Shown: positions 22,308 to 32,663 of the stretch, piece by piece
How positions within the stretch are numbered: position 1 is the first letter of the stretch
Layout: the number at the start of each line of letters is the position of its first letter
Assembly: GCF_018812025.1 (NCBI RefSeq)
Contig: NC_063052.1
Location: 15,951,186-16,015,185, forward strand
Direction: 5' to 3'
Length of the DNA: 64,000 bases
Source of the DNA: Megalobrama amblycephala
Lineage: Eukaryota; Chordata; Actinopteri; Cypriniformes; Xenocyprididae
The notes under the pieces: generated by a model
Databases searched by the model: none
What the model saw: the letters and a program-made list of their open reading frames with translations, nothing else
What the model was told of the DNA's origin: nothing
Position numbers and translations under genes: made by a program

Positions 22308-24297
22308 TTAACACTCTGAGGTCTGAGGTATCGCCGGCGATACCACCGTGTTTTTTTTCTAAGCAGTGTGAAAGAGACTCAAAATACTCCGTCAATGTTG
22401 CACATACAATTAAGAGCTATACACCATTTTAATCTGTGGAATATCTTCTTTTATTTGTGTACACTCAGAGTAAAAACACAATGTTGTGCTTTTTGCAAAA
22501 TAAAGAAAACTAACATGATGCGTGATCTCTCGTCTCCCTCTGAACGAAGTCCAATCTGATAGTTCTCAGAAAATGAACTATAACTTAGTGAATACTAATC
22601 ACAAAAAAATTAGACCTATGTCTAAAAAAACGTTGAAATGTCAGATTTTAAATCGTGTAAGTCAAATCGAAAACAAAAATTCTGTGTTTATGTAATCTGT
22701 ATGAAAAGAGAGCCATGTCCGAAGTCCGTGATTCAGCTCATTATCCGCTAATGCGGCCATGACCACAGAACAAGCACTATTCAGACGCAAATTCTGAGTC
22801 AATACATGTATACATCGTCTCAATCGTGTATTGTCTTAAAGTGTTTTGAATAGCCATAGTTAGCAATCTCTGGCCTCTGTTAGTTTGGTTAGTTCCTGGA
22901 TTGCCTATTCTTCTTTAGCAGGCATTTGTAGACTAAAGGTGCACAGAGCGCCCTCCGGCTGCAAGTATGATTTGAAAACACAGTATCCAGCGCTCATAGT
23001 AATGACAATAAATCCTGAATCAATATTACTCCTCTGTATAGAAAATTGACAAACATATGAGAATCCATCAATATTTCTCCAAATGCGCATGCTTTTAAGC
23101 TAAAAGCCTATATAAAATGCCATAGAGGTAACATAATTGTTCAGACACTTTGCATCACAGTGTTACAACAGAGACACGGAGGCAGGAGTAAAAGCAATGC
23201 AGGTAAGTTTATTGATGAAACAGTAGAGCAGATGGTTAAATAGCGAGCATATAGCAGTTCTTGAATGGATGAGGGAATGTGATACTGTCCTTTGATGTCT
23301 TGCAGATGCAGATGGAGAGATGAGTAGGGGGATGATGGCGGAGACACTCACACACACAAGCAGGTAGGTACACGAGGAGACCAGGAGACGAAGGAGCTGA
23401 AGGAGACGACTGGAGCAGGTAAGTATGGCATTTAGGAGTCCTTGAGGTAAGCATACAGAGACTGTAGTGCAAACGAGACCGGACAAATGCTGTGTGTGAG
23501 TGTGGTGGTTATATAGTGCTGGTGATTGCTGAGTTGATGACGTGCAGGTGGCGGTGATTAATACTCAGGTGATTGAGTGCGTGGGTAAGGCAGTGAGGTG
23601 GAACCTGACGTGTCTGTGACACACAGAAATACATTATATTTTAAAGTATATAATAGAATACCATTATTTTAAATTGTAATAATATTTCACAGTATTGCTG
23701 TTTTTTCTGTATGTTTGATTTACACCATGATAAGCTTTGAAATATGATCACAGAGGGTTTTTTCACAGCCTACCTGACTGAAAGAGCTCATTATTTATGC
23801 AGGTCATTAAAGCTCTTTATGCAATTCTTTTGTCTTCTCAGGTGTAAATCATCCATTATTCATGATGATTCATGCCTCCACACATACTGTGTTTCTTGAC
23901 CAAAGATGTTTTAGAAAATTTAAATCTCTCTATTGTTTTATATGAAGGAGTAGGAAGGATAATTTTTACATAATTTTGAAGCAAAAACTCTAGTCTACAA
24001 CCTTCAATATCCAGAAGTCTTGTGAACACAGATTTAATATTATTTTTTTGTTGGCCTTATTTCAGTGACTTAAGTTTTTTGTTTTTTTCAATAACCACGC
24101 ATAAACGTTATTCCTTCAAAAACACAAACATGTACATACATGTTCCTCACATATTATGGTAGCCTAGTTTGTGCTGAATACAGTGTAATGACACTTTTGT
24201 CATTTATATGTTTATGAACAACTGAAAAAAGCACAAATGTCAGGGCATGTCAAAACTTCTCCAGGCCCCAAATCAGCCTCAGACTCCAGAGGGTTAA
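22308..24297. mobile_element. piggyBac-like non-autonomous element with TTAA duplication
   Basis: TTAA at 22308-22311 and again at 24294-24297 flank termini CACTCTGAGGTCTGAGG and CCTCAGACTCCAGAGGG (inverted, 14 of 17 matching). The LINE coding text on both sides joins as Thr-Val-Lys-Asp-Leu-Gly once one TTAA is removed. No transposase frame was seen. A solo LTR (23161-23621) is nested inside. Related pieces are at 221-429, 34368-34549 and 50973-51297. Confidence 0.85.
23161..23621 (-). mobile_element. Solo LTR (461 bp) with perfect 5-bp duplication
   Basis: In plus orientation it starts TGTTACAACAG and ends GTCTGTGACA. It is flanked by CACAG (23156-23160) and CACAG (23622-23626). Its minus-strand start TGTCACAGACACGTCAGG matches the LTR at 131, so it belongs to a related gypsy family. 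The open frames inside are not genes. Confidence 0.9.
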
Positions 24298-24434
24298 CTG
24301 TCGAGGATGGAGTAACAGTACATCCTTCAAAATGCAGATTGTAGTCTGAGAGATTCTGTGTACAGGTTTTTGGTCCAATAAGTAATACTTCAGTCTTATC
24401 TGAATTTAATAGAAGAAAATAACTAATCATCCAC

Positions 24435-24653
24435 TTATTTAACACACTCTGTCAAATTGGATAATTTAGAGATTTCATCTGGTTGTGTTGAAATATATAA
24501 CTGAGTATCATCGGCATAGCAGTGGAAACTAATCCCATGTTTTCTTATAATATTGCCAAGTGACAGCATGTATACTGAAAATAGCAGAGGGCCTAACACT
24601 GATCCTTGCGGCACTCCATAGATTACTATCGTGATCTTAAGGTGATGATACAC
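24435..24653 (-). pseudogene. LINE reverse-transcriptase palm
   Basis: It encodes [17 protein letters not shown] and [14 protein letters not shown] motifs B and C. The catalytic YADD is intact. Confidence 0.85.
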
Positions 24654-24865
24654 AGGGCAACTTTTTGAGCAATTTTGCTGGGCAGTTTTGCTGTGGGATG
24701 TAGCTTGGGCACTTTCCCATTGAGAATGGGCAACAAATTTCTATCTAAAGTATCCAGATCTGAATGATGAGATCTGAATGATGAGATCTGAATCCTGACT
24801 GAAATTTTTCATAGATAGCGTTTTTTGCAAGAAGGAGCACAATTGGACTGACACCACTTTTTCTA
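24640..24865. mobile_element. Unclassified insertion in LINE RT region
   Basis: It begins after GATCTT with AAGGTGATGATACACAGG and ends before TTTGCAAGAAGGAGCAC. It includes three tandem copies of a 14-bp GATCTGAATGATGA unit (about 24758-24795). LINE RT sequence is missing here. I see one MITE-like end but not the other. Confidence 0.4.
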
Positions 24866-24890
24866 GTATTTTAGACATAAATGGAAGATT

Positions 24891-25739
24891 TTAAATGGGT
24901 CTGTAATTTGCCAATACATTTGTATCTAATTGTGGTTTCTTAATGAGAGGCTTAATAACTGCTAGCTTGAACGGTCGTGGGACGTGACCTAGAGATAAAG
25001 ACGAGTTAATAATATTGAGAAGAGGCTCTTCTGCTACAGGTAACAATTCTTTCAGTAGTTTAGTGGGTATTAGATCTAATAAACATGTTATTGGTTTAGA
25101 CGCAGAGATAAGTTTATTTAGCTCTTCCTGTCCTATAGTTATAAAGCACTGCAACTGTTCTTGAGGGGCAATAATTGAGGCTGAATCATAAAACTCTGTC
25201 AAAGGTTGTTCATTTACAATTGTATTTCTGATACTTTCGATTTTCTCAGTAAAGAAATTCATAAAGTCATTATTACTAAACTGTAATGAAATGTTTTGTT
25301 CTGGTGATGTCTGTTTATTTGTTAATCTAGCCACTGTACTAAACAAGAACCTTGGATTGTTTTGGTTATTTTCTATAAGTTTGCAGAGATGCTCGGCCCT
25401 GGCTGCTTTTAGAGTCTTTCTATAACGGGACGAGCTGTCTTTCCACGCGATTCTGAAGACCTCTAAACGAGTTTGTCTCCATTTGCGTTCTAGATTACGA
25501 GTTTCTCTTTTGATAGCGTGAGTAATACTGTTGTACCATGGTACAGTATTTTTCTCTCTAACTTTTTTAAATCTCATAGGTGCAACAGTATCTAATGTAC
25601 TAGTGAAAATGGTGCACATCCTGCTAGTCATTTTCTCGAGATCATTTGTGTGTTTAGGTACAATAAGCAGCTGAGACAGATCAGGCAGTTTATTTGTGAA
25701 TTTATCTATAGTTCGACAAATTTTGACGCAATTTGACAA
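24891..25739 (-). pseudogene. LINE ORF2 linker region up to the RT
   Basis: 282 open codons with VPWYNSITHAIKRETRNLER and NNPRFLFSTVARLTN, followed by PFKLAVIKPLIKKPQLD and LANYRPI just before the RT core. This is the conserved connector between endonuclease and RT in L2 LINEs. The RT core after NYRPI has been replaced by the unrelated piece at 24640-24860, which carries a GATCTGAATGATGA tandem repeat. Confidence 0.85.
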
Positions 25740-26008
25740 ATATCATCAGTATGCAGTACGCGTGTTACAAGGTAGTGATCAGTGACATCATCACTTTGTG
25801 GTAGAATTTCTATATCGGTTGGATTGATTCCATGTGATATAAATAAATCTAGTGTATGATTAAAACGGTGAGTGGGTCCAGTGACGATTTGTTTGACCCC
25901 AAAGGAGTTTAGTAAATCTGTAAAAGCAGCCCCTAATGCATCATTTGTATTGTCTACATGAATGTTAAAATCTCCAACAATCAGTGCTTTATCGACGTTG
26001 ACCAGCAT
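25706..26008 (-). pseudogene. LINE endonuclease, C-terminal part
   Basis: It encodes ALIVGDFNIHVDN, the GDFN motif, then FGVKQIVTGPTHRFNHTLDL and VTDHYLV with the catalytic Asp-His pair (SDH in active copies, here TDH). Confidence 0.8.
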
Positions 26009-26384
26009 GTCTGAGAGAAAGTCTGCAAATTAGGAAATCAGCATAAAGGCCTGTTCACACCAGGACGAATATCGCGCGTGATTTTCGCAGACGTTTAACG
26101 CCTCTTGACTAAACAATGGGCGCCAATGTGAGTGTGCACACCGACGCGAAAAACGCGAGGCGTAAAAGCGTCATTTTTTTTAAAAATGCCTCAGGTTTGT
26201 TTTTTTGGTTTGACGTGCCGTGTTAAAAACTGGCCGACCAATGAGATTGGTGCTTTTGTTTACATGCCTGGATCTCTGAAGTTACAGTAAAACACGACTT
26301 GGTGGCGCTCAAGCACAAAACAGTCTTGCCGAGCACACAAGACGATGAAGAGAAAGCAAGTAGACGAGGAAGACCCCTACAAAC

Positions 26385-26515
26385 TATCCCTGCGTCTCAA
26401 ACAGCTCCCTAGCTTCCTAGGTCGTGTATCAGTATACCATTTAAATTAATGTGGCTGACTCCCTGATCAGTGCCCTGACTAGTGAACTAGGGAGCTGATT
26501 GAGACGCACGCTATG
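26385..26515. mobile_element. Short palindromic repeat inside the Harbinger-like MITE
   Basis: GCGTCTCAAACAGCTCCCTA on the left pairs with AGGGAGCTGATTGAGACGC on the right. The middle carries CCTAGG-type sequence. A hairpin of about 130 bp. Confidence 0.6.
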
Positions 26516-26718
26516 GGTGCTCTGCCAGTTCTTGGCCATACCAATAGATGTGCATTATTTCTGTATTTTTGCTGTTTTTTTTTTTCTTTTACATTCAAGA
26601 AATATAGTTGAGAATGTCTATTTCATAAATGTTTATTTGCACTACTGTTTCTGACTACCATCTCTCATATATGCCATTTAATATCTGCATTTTTATCTTC
26701 TTTAACTTTACTAATATC

Positions 26719-27682
26719 GGTAACACTTTATAATAACTGCACACTATGAAGCATTAGTTAAGCATTAGTTAATAGTTATTTCATCACTTATAAAGCATTA
26801 ATAGACATTAGTAAGTAGTTTATAAATACAGCTATAATTGCTTTATTCTTGATTTATAAGCATATCTATAATGTGTTTAATAATTGTATTTTCATACTTT
26901 ATTAATAATCAATTTATAATTTCTAAATTAAGTATTACATTATTTACAAACCAGTTATTTAGGAGTTGTCAGTAGTTCATTTAGTAAGTGTAAGTAAATG
27001 ATTAATAAACTATTTAAACATTCATTTATACATCTTATTATTTAGACACATAGTAATAGTTACTTAGTGTGTTAGTAAATGTTTTATTAACACATATTCC
27101 TACTGCAATTCATGATTAATTCAGATAATTATAAAACATTTAGAAGTGTCTAGTTAACTATTTTGTGAGCTCATCTAAAGTGAGGACTATTTATGCTTTG
27201 TAAAGCTTTTATAAATGAGATTTAAAGGTTCAGTGATCTTCTGCACTGCTGTTCTCTAATGTTTTAAAGTTAGTACCGAGGTAGTTTTGACATTAGGAAT
27301 ATGTTAATAAAGCATTTATTAACACACTGAGTAACTAATACTATATGTCTAAATAATAAGATGCATAAGTGTACATTTAAATATTTTATTAATCATTTAC
27401 TTACACTTCCTAAATGATCTTATGAACCACTGACAACTCCTAAATTACTGGTTTGTGAATAATGTAATACATAATTTAGAAATGATAAAATGATCATTAA
27501 TAAAGTATGAAAATACAATTATTAAACTCATTATAGATATGTTTATAAATCAAGAACAAATCATTTACAGCTGTATTTATAAATGGCTTACTAATGTCTA
27601 TTAATGTTTTATAAATGATGAATTAACTATTTACTAATGCTTAACTAATGCTTCATAGCGTGAGTTATTCTAAAGTGTTACC
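26719..27682. mobile_element. 964-bp fold-back element with 8-bp duplication
   Basis: The arms are inverted over most of the length: GGTAACACTTTATAATAA at the left and the inverse ending TTCTAAAGTGTTACC at the right. Internal matched blocks include the AAGCATTAGTTAAGCATTAG type and its complement near 27640. CTAATATC flanks both sides (26711-26718 and 27683-27690), an 8-bp duplication as in hAT insertions. No coding capacity. Confidence 0.8.
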
Positions 27683-27968
27683 CTAATATCATATGTTTAT
27701 TTGCACTACCGTTTCTGACTACCATCTCTCATATATATGCCATTTAATATCTGCATTTTTATCTTCTTTAACTTTATTAATATCATAAATATGTTTATTT
27801 GCACTACCGTTAAGCACAAGCACCACATACTGTCAGGGAGTGAATTTGCACGTTCACTCTGCGCATTGCCAGTGAAAATCGCTTGGGTGTGACCACAAAA
27901 AAAAACTTTCTGAAAAACGCTGGCGATAAAAGCGTGCGATATTCGTCCCGGTGTGTACAGGCCTTAAG

Positions 27969-28439
27969 TGTCATGATGACGAGTTCCTTGGTTCCCTCCT
28001 CTGACCATCGGAGGGAGCCTTCACCCGAATACTGACACTATCACACACTCGCACTACATTACCCATAAGCCCATACCTTGGACTGATTGCACCTGCAGCT
28101 GTCAGCCATTACCCGGACTATAAAGGACTGTCTTACACACTCATACATCGCGAAGTCTTGTTTTGCCTAAGTGAACATTTCTGAGTGTTATTTCCTGTTT
28201 GTCTGCCTGTTGCTGAATACATCTGACCCTGGTTACTGATTCCTGCTGCCCGCCCTTTGACTCGTGCCTGGTTACCGATATGTGAGTGATATCTGCCTGT
28301 CCTGACCTTTTGCCTGTTATCTGACCACATTTCTGCCTCTGTTGTACCTGTTTGTCCATGTTTGACCCAGCCTGTACGACCACTCCTTTCTATAATAAAG
28401 CATGCAAATTGATCCCTGTCTAAGTGATGATTCATTACA
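27969..28439 (+). mobile_element. Solo LTR (471 bp)
   Basis: It begins TGTCATGATG and ends TTCATTACA, with a TATAAAG box near 28118 and AATAAAG near 28395. The target duplication is ATAAG: intact at 28440-28444 on the right, and split on the left into A-TAA|MITE|TAA-G (26043-26046 and 27965-27968). It shares GAAGTCTTGTTTTGCCTA with the LTR at 4434-4880. Confidence 0.85.
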
Positions 28440-28596
28440 ATAAGGCCCTGGAGGTCTACAAACAGTAGCCAAAGCAAGAGATAGTACCGACTTTTCTCTT
28501 ATATCAGAGAGTGTAACATTAGCATAAGAATTTCAAATGAATTAACTCTGCAGTTTGTTTTCTGAGTAACGTTAAGAATATCTGTATGGATTGTTG

Positions 28597-28932
28597 CTAC
28601 ACCACTACCACAGCCAATCGGACGGCATTTGTTTTAACAGTAGCCAGGTGGACAAGACTCATTAGACCGAAATAATCATTTGGTTTAAGCCATGTTTCAG
28701 TAAGGCAAATTAGATCAAGACTATTATCTGTGATCATTCCATTTATAATATCTGCCTTAGGTGTCAGTGATCTAATGTTTAGTAGCCCTAGCTCCAGAAA
28801 TTGTTTTTGTTCAGTAATTTTGTGAGTTTCTGGTTTGATCACAATCAGATTTTTTCTAGATCCTTTATTTTTATTGTTAAACCTCACTACTCGGGGAATA
28901 GACACAGTTTCTATAGACTGTACTACACTCAC
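28597..28932 (-). pseudogene. LINE endonuclease, N-terminal part
   Basis: It encodes LGLLNIRSLTPKADIINGMI and LDLICLTETWLKPND, the opening motifs of the apurinic-endonuclease domain (Asn-x-Arg and Glu-Thr). The frame is lost after about 110 codons. The remaining endonuclease lies beyond the inserted LTR and MITE at 26008 and below. Confidence 0.8.
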
Positions 28933-28943
28933 ATTTCTATCAA

Positions 28944-29732
28944 TTAAGTGGTGCGAAATATGGTGCGAAGCATCTTGGAGATGTTCTCTGATAGAAGATC
29001 AGCTCCGATTCTGCTGGGGTGCAGGCCATCAGCACGGAAGAGCCTAGGTTGTTCCCAGAAAAGATTCCAATTATTTATAAAGAGCAGCTTCTGTTCATTA
29101 CACCAAGACATCAACCATTCATTTAAAGCAAATAATCTACTGAACCTTTTATGTCCATGTTGGTACGTCGGAAGCAGTCCGGACACGATGATCTTCGTCG
29201 CAGGAGATGTGGCTCGTACTGTCTTGATCAGGCTCCTGAAGTCCTGCTTCAGCACCTCCGTCTGCCGCAGCCTGGTGTCGTTCACCCCCGCGTGCAGCAC
29301 TACAGCTCCGATGTTCTCAGCGGCATTCAGGATCACAGGAACCTGCACAGTGACATCAAGAACATGAGCACCAGGAAAACAGTGACTGCGCACCTTACCT
29401 TTGGCTGTGGTAGCGTGGACGTGACAGACGATGGAGTCTCCGATGACCACGGCGTCGCGAAGAGGGCAGAAGCGGTTCCTCGTCGAGACCTCGAAGACCG
29501 GGGGCGGCGGAGGAGGAGAGGTCCTGGTCCGAGGCCTGGCTAGTGTCTTCTGCTGCTGAAGAACCCAAGGTCCCTGGTGTGATGGCGCCGGAGTGAATGA
29601 GGGCTGGAATGAACGCATTCTGGGTGCTCGGGTCCTGTGCAGAGAAACACATGGTGTAGAGGAAGCAGGAGTGTTAATATCGCGCTGCAAACTTACCGAG
29701 GATTGGTGACCAAAACTATCGGGCTCGCCCAA
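28944..29732 (-). pseudogene. LINE ORF1 with SGNH-hydrolase (esterase) domain
   Basis: About 262 residues are open. The second half contains the SGNH blocks: VVIGDSIV (block I, catalytic Ser), VVLHAGVNDTR (block III, Gly-x-Asn-Asp) and ADGLHPSRIG (block V, Asp-x-x-His). This arrangement is typical of ORF1 proteins of L2/CR1-type LINEs in fish, where the esterase is thought to assist RNP or membrane interactions (family knowledge). The first 20-30 codons may derive from the gypsy junction rather than the LINE. The three catalytic blocks look complete. Confidence 0.8.
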
Positions 29733-30361
29733 TTACTGCTGGACTCTTCTATTACTCCCATTTCAAGCATTGCCCCTAATTCCGCCTGAACTACCTTTTT
29801 CTTGTGTTCTGGCAACCTATACGGCCGGCTGTGAATCACCACGCCTGGCTCTGTCTCGATGTGGTGCTGAATGAGGTCGGTACAACCCGGTAGGGGAGAA
29901 AACACGTCAGCAAACTCTGCTTGTGACTTAGTTAAATCAGTGAGCTGGGAGGGCGAGAGGTGATCTCCCCCTGGGGCCAGAGCGAGGGATTGTTTTTTGA
30001 CATTCGCCTCTGGCCCGATATCATCCTCCCCGCTAATCACCGTCACCAGCATCACTGATTCTGCCTCATTCCATTTTTTAAGGAGGTTGAGGTGGTAAAT
30101 TTGACGTGCTCCTCTCCTATCCGATCGTATTACCTCATAATCGAGATCCCCAACTTGCCGTGTAACCTCAAACGGTCCTTGCCACTTTGCCAGTAATTTT
30201 GAGCTTGAAGTGGGGAGCAATACAAGCACTTTATCTCCCGGTGAAAATTTGCGTAAATTAGTCCCCCTGTCATACAGTTGGCTCTGTTTGTGCTGAGCTT
30301 GTAACAAATTCTCCATGGATAGCTGCCCCAAAGTGTGGAGTTTTGTTCTCAAGTCCATCAC
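29693..30361 (-). pseudogene. Gypsy integrase C-terminus joined to RT N-terminus
   Basis: 222 open codons. The first part carries YDRGTNLRKFSPGDKVLVLL, AKWQGPFEVTRQVGDLDYEV and the IYHLNLLKKW box, i.e. the integrase GPY/F-like C-terminal module. After a linker the frame continues with FADVFSPLPGCTDLIQHHIE, SRPYRLPEHKKKVVQAELGA and GVIEESSSNWASPIVLV, the RT N-terminal region. The copy stops shortly after, before the RT catalytic core. The two modules are in one uninterrupted frame, so the order is original rather than a rearrangement. Confidence 0.8.
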
Positions 30362-30384
30362 ATACTGAATTTCGGTTGAAATCA

Positions 30385-30548
30385 GTTGAAATCAGACTTT
30401 GATGAACAGAGGTTTGGTTACACCCTGAGTCCACCAAAGCCTGATAGGTACCCCCCTCGATACTCACAGGTATTTGGTACCAGCCAGCCTGACCAGGGGC
30501 AGCCTGCAGGTCGTCCGGGACCCGGATCAACGTCCCCACCTCCATCAC
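30385..30548 (-). pseudogene. Gypsy zinc-knuckle end and protease
   Basis: The minus strand encodes the end of a CCHC knuckle (CGDPGHFVDK) with TGA where the last Cys is expected, then MEVGTLIRVPDDLQAAPG and GGTYQALVDSGCNQTSVHQS, with the aspartic protease DSG triad. It then fuses through a frameshift to the integrase C-terminal part, so the middle of pol is deleted. Confidence 0.75.
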
Positions 30549-30586
30549 TGGTCACTTATCCACAAAATGCCCCGGGTCCCCGCAAC

Positions 30587-31652
30587 CAATGTTCCCTCTA
30601 AGCTGCGCGCGTGCGCGGCCGCGCACTTCTGAAGCCGCGGCAGCGCAGAAAAAATAATTGCCGTGCAGAGAACAGACATAAAAATCATGTGTGGGGAAAT
30701 CCATTTGATTGTAGTAGTTTAAATGAGAAATAATTGCAGTGCTCTGGACAACCGCTATAGAGTTATTGTCGCTATAGAGTTGGAACCGGTGAATGCGGTT
30801 TACAGGTTTGATAGAAAGAGAACGATTGAGCATGTGTGAGCTGGCTGGCCCTGAGCCAAATCAGTCGCGGTAAGAATACTGTAATGTTTGCGGACTAAAT
30901 ACATCAATACGAGAGGCAACGCGAAACGAAAAGAAATGTGAAATAAAACATCATGTTTTATTGAAAAGTGGCGGAAATAACGGATGATGGGCACAGAATG
31001 CTAACAAAACTCTGAGACATTTACAATCACACACCCACCACAGGTCTAGCTTGCAAACTCAAAATACATCAGTGATATACCTCAGTTTAAATAGATTTGT
31101 GTGTGTGGTGGTGTGGGTTTCAGGGATGTTTAGATAACTATAAACGAGTTAACGTTCACTTTTCTTAAAAATATTTAGCTATAAGATCTGTTTAAATGCT
31201 TCAGTTTGTTTTTACTTTATAATATATTAAAACAAATGGAAGCATTTAAACTGATATAATACTGTATATCAGTTTAAAACTTAAATATTATATTATATTT
31301 TATTATATTATAATGTAAGCCTAAAAAAAATTATCTCACAAGGGGATTGTTGTTCCAAACCATCATTGTAACTGCTTATATTATATTATTATAAAGTATA
31401 TAAATTATTTTTTAATAGAATTTCTTGGTAAAGACTGGTACAGTTAATACAGCAATGTAAAAAGATCTCAAGTAACCTAAAATGTGCTTAATTTAGTGAC
31501 TGAACTGCTTGTTTTCAAACATATTATTTAATATATCACTACGTTGATTGTACAGGTCTGATATAAAGTATGTTTTTGCTCAGGTGGCCAAAATGTGCGC
31601 TCAACAGAGAAAAGTTTTGCTCAGCGAGGAAAAAAAATTAGAGGGAACATTG
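30587..31652. mobile_element. hAT-like MITE (1066 bp) with perfect 8-bp duplication
   Basis: Termini CAATGTTCCCTCTAA and TTAGAGGGAACATTG are exact inverted repeats. CCCGCAAC flanks it on both sides (30579-30586 and 31653-31660). It interrupts the zinc-knuckle codons of the gypsy gag: CWRCG on one side, GDPGHF on the other. A partial second copy lies at 7908-8945. No transposase frame. Confidence 0.9.
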
Positions 31653-31710
31653 CCCGCAACGCCAACAGGCCGGCCCAGACCTGCCCGCCGCTCTCGTGGC
31701 AGAGAGTGGG

Positions 31711-31905
31711 TTAAATGATTGGCGCAGAGAGAGGGGAGAAGCAGGACCGGAACCTCTCGCGGTCCTCCTGCTGGGTCTGAAGGATGGCTTGAAACCGACG
31801 CTCCTGGTCGGTTCTCAGATCCAACAGGGCCTGATGCTGTTCCTGATGTAGGACCGCGAGGGACGCGATGAGATCCGCAAATGGCACGGAGGACGATGAT
31901 TGCAT
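31711..31905 (-). pseudogene. Gypsy gag N-terminal fragment
   Basis: It encodes MQSSSSVPFADLIASLAVLH and RRFQAILQTQQEDRERF, a typical coiled gag start 25-40 bases after the primer binding site. The rest of gag up to the zinc knuckle is deleted. Confidence 0.65.
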
Positions 31906-31929
31906 GGCAGCGGCCGTCCAACTCCCTTT

Positions 31930-31945
31930 CCGGGTTTCGGCACCA
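31930..31945 (-). promoter_or_regulatory. Primer binding site complementary to tRNA-Phe
   Basis: The minus strand reads TGGTGCCGAAACCCGG immediately after the LTR end (one-base spacer). This is complementary to the 3' end of vertebrate tRNA-Phe with CCA (recalled tRNA sequence). Confidence 0.7.
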
Positions 31946-31946
31946 G

Positions 31947-32663
31947 TGTAGTACTTTTAAAGATAAGTTCGTAGGGAAGGAAGAGGACAGGGTCGACTTT
32001 GAATACTGACTGAGCTTTTATTACATAAAACAAAGTTCCAACAAAAAGACTGTGCAACGCACAACAAATAATCCATATCCGAAGAAGGGCTTCACTCCAG
32101 TATGATCTCCCGATCAGTCCAAGATAGGTGTGTGTGTGTGTTCTCAGTCAGTAGTCCCTCTCTCTCTCGCACACTCCTGCTCCTCACTCGCTTACCACAC
32201 GTCTCCCGATGCTCTCTCCAGTTGCAGACCTATCCTTTTAATAGTACACCAGAATGATTGTTTTGCCCCCCCCCCCCCCTCTTTCTCTTTCTCTTTCTCT
32301 CTCAGGTAACTTTTTCATACATGCTGTGTATGATTAATGGTAATCATGGTGATTTTATCATCTCATACATCTATTTTATAATTATTTTAAGTGTAACCAT
32401 AATCAGATATTGTCATTGAACCCTTTCAATTACAAATGATGTGCTAACTAGTTTTGATTTAGTAACATTAATGTGCTCCTATTGCAATAAAATATTGTCA
32501 CACTATAGCAATGCTCTCCCACATATTTTGCTATTATAACTGCACTTATTTCCGTTGTTGGTATAAGAGATAAGAATGTGTTTTCTACCATCTTGCTGAT
32601 AAAGTTTCTTTAGTCGCTCAGCAACCTTACAGCCTGAGCCCCTGTTGGAGTTCCACCCTTACA
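31947..32663 (-). mobile_element. 5' LTR of the gypsy element (717 bp)
   Basis: On the minus strand it begins TGTAAGGGTGG and ends TACTACA, directly before the primer site. It includes a C homopolymer (32265-32279), a TCTTTC-rich stretch and a (GT)n run near 32127. It is inserted in a LINE remnant that continues at 32664. Confidence 0.75.

Larger units (their letters stand above)
26047..27964. mobile_element. Harbinger-like MITE (1918 bp) with TAA duplication
   Basis: Ends AGGCCTGTTCACACCAGGAC and the inverse of GGTGTGTACAGGCCT, followed internally by GAATATCGC in both arms. TAA flanks both sides (26044-26046, 27965-27967), the 3-bp target of PIF/Harbinger elements. It sits inside the left target duplication of the solo LTR at 27969. 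It contains two further palindromic elements and an internal repeat of about 95 bp (26628-26718 and 27690-27785). Confidence 0.75.
21366..29692 (-). mobile_element. Long L2/CR1-clade LINE with nested insertions
   Basis: Reading on the minus strand: ORF1 with an SGNH esterase domain (29732-28944), endonuclease N-terminal part (28932-28597), endonuclease C-terminal part (26008-25706), linker before RT (25739-24891), RT palm with YADD (24653-24435), RT continuation (24445-24298, resuming beyond 22308), and the C-terminal part (21984-21712). The 3' end carries the TATTTGTATAGCACTTTTCAC-type tail and an AATTC-repeat terminus (21375-21400). Later insertions are a piggyBac-like element, a solo LTR, a Harbinger-like MITE and a short piece at about 24640-24860. 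Frame breaks show it is inactive. Confidence 0.85.
29693..32663 (-). mobile_element. Deleted Ty3/gypsy element with IN before RT (Gmr1-like order)
   Basis: Order on the minus strand: 5' LTR (32663-31947), primer binding site (31945-31930), gag start (31905-31711), zinc knuckle split by a hAT MITE, protease (about 30545-30385), integrase C-terminal part, then the start of RT (30361-29693). The 3' half and 3' LTR are missing, where the LINE begins. Internal deletions removed most of gag and the integrase core. Integrase before RT is the order described for Gmr1-type Ty3/gypsy elements of fish, opposite to the canonical order (family knowledge). Confidence 0.75.
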
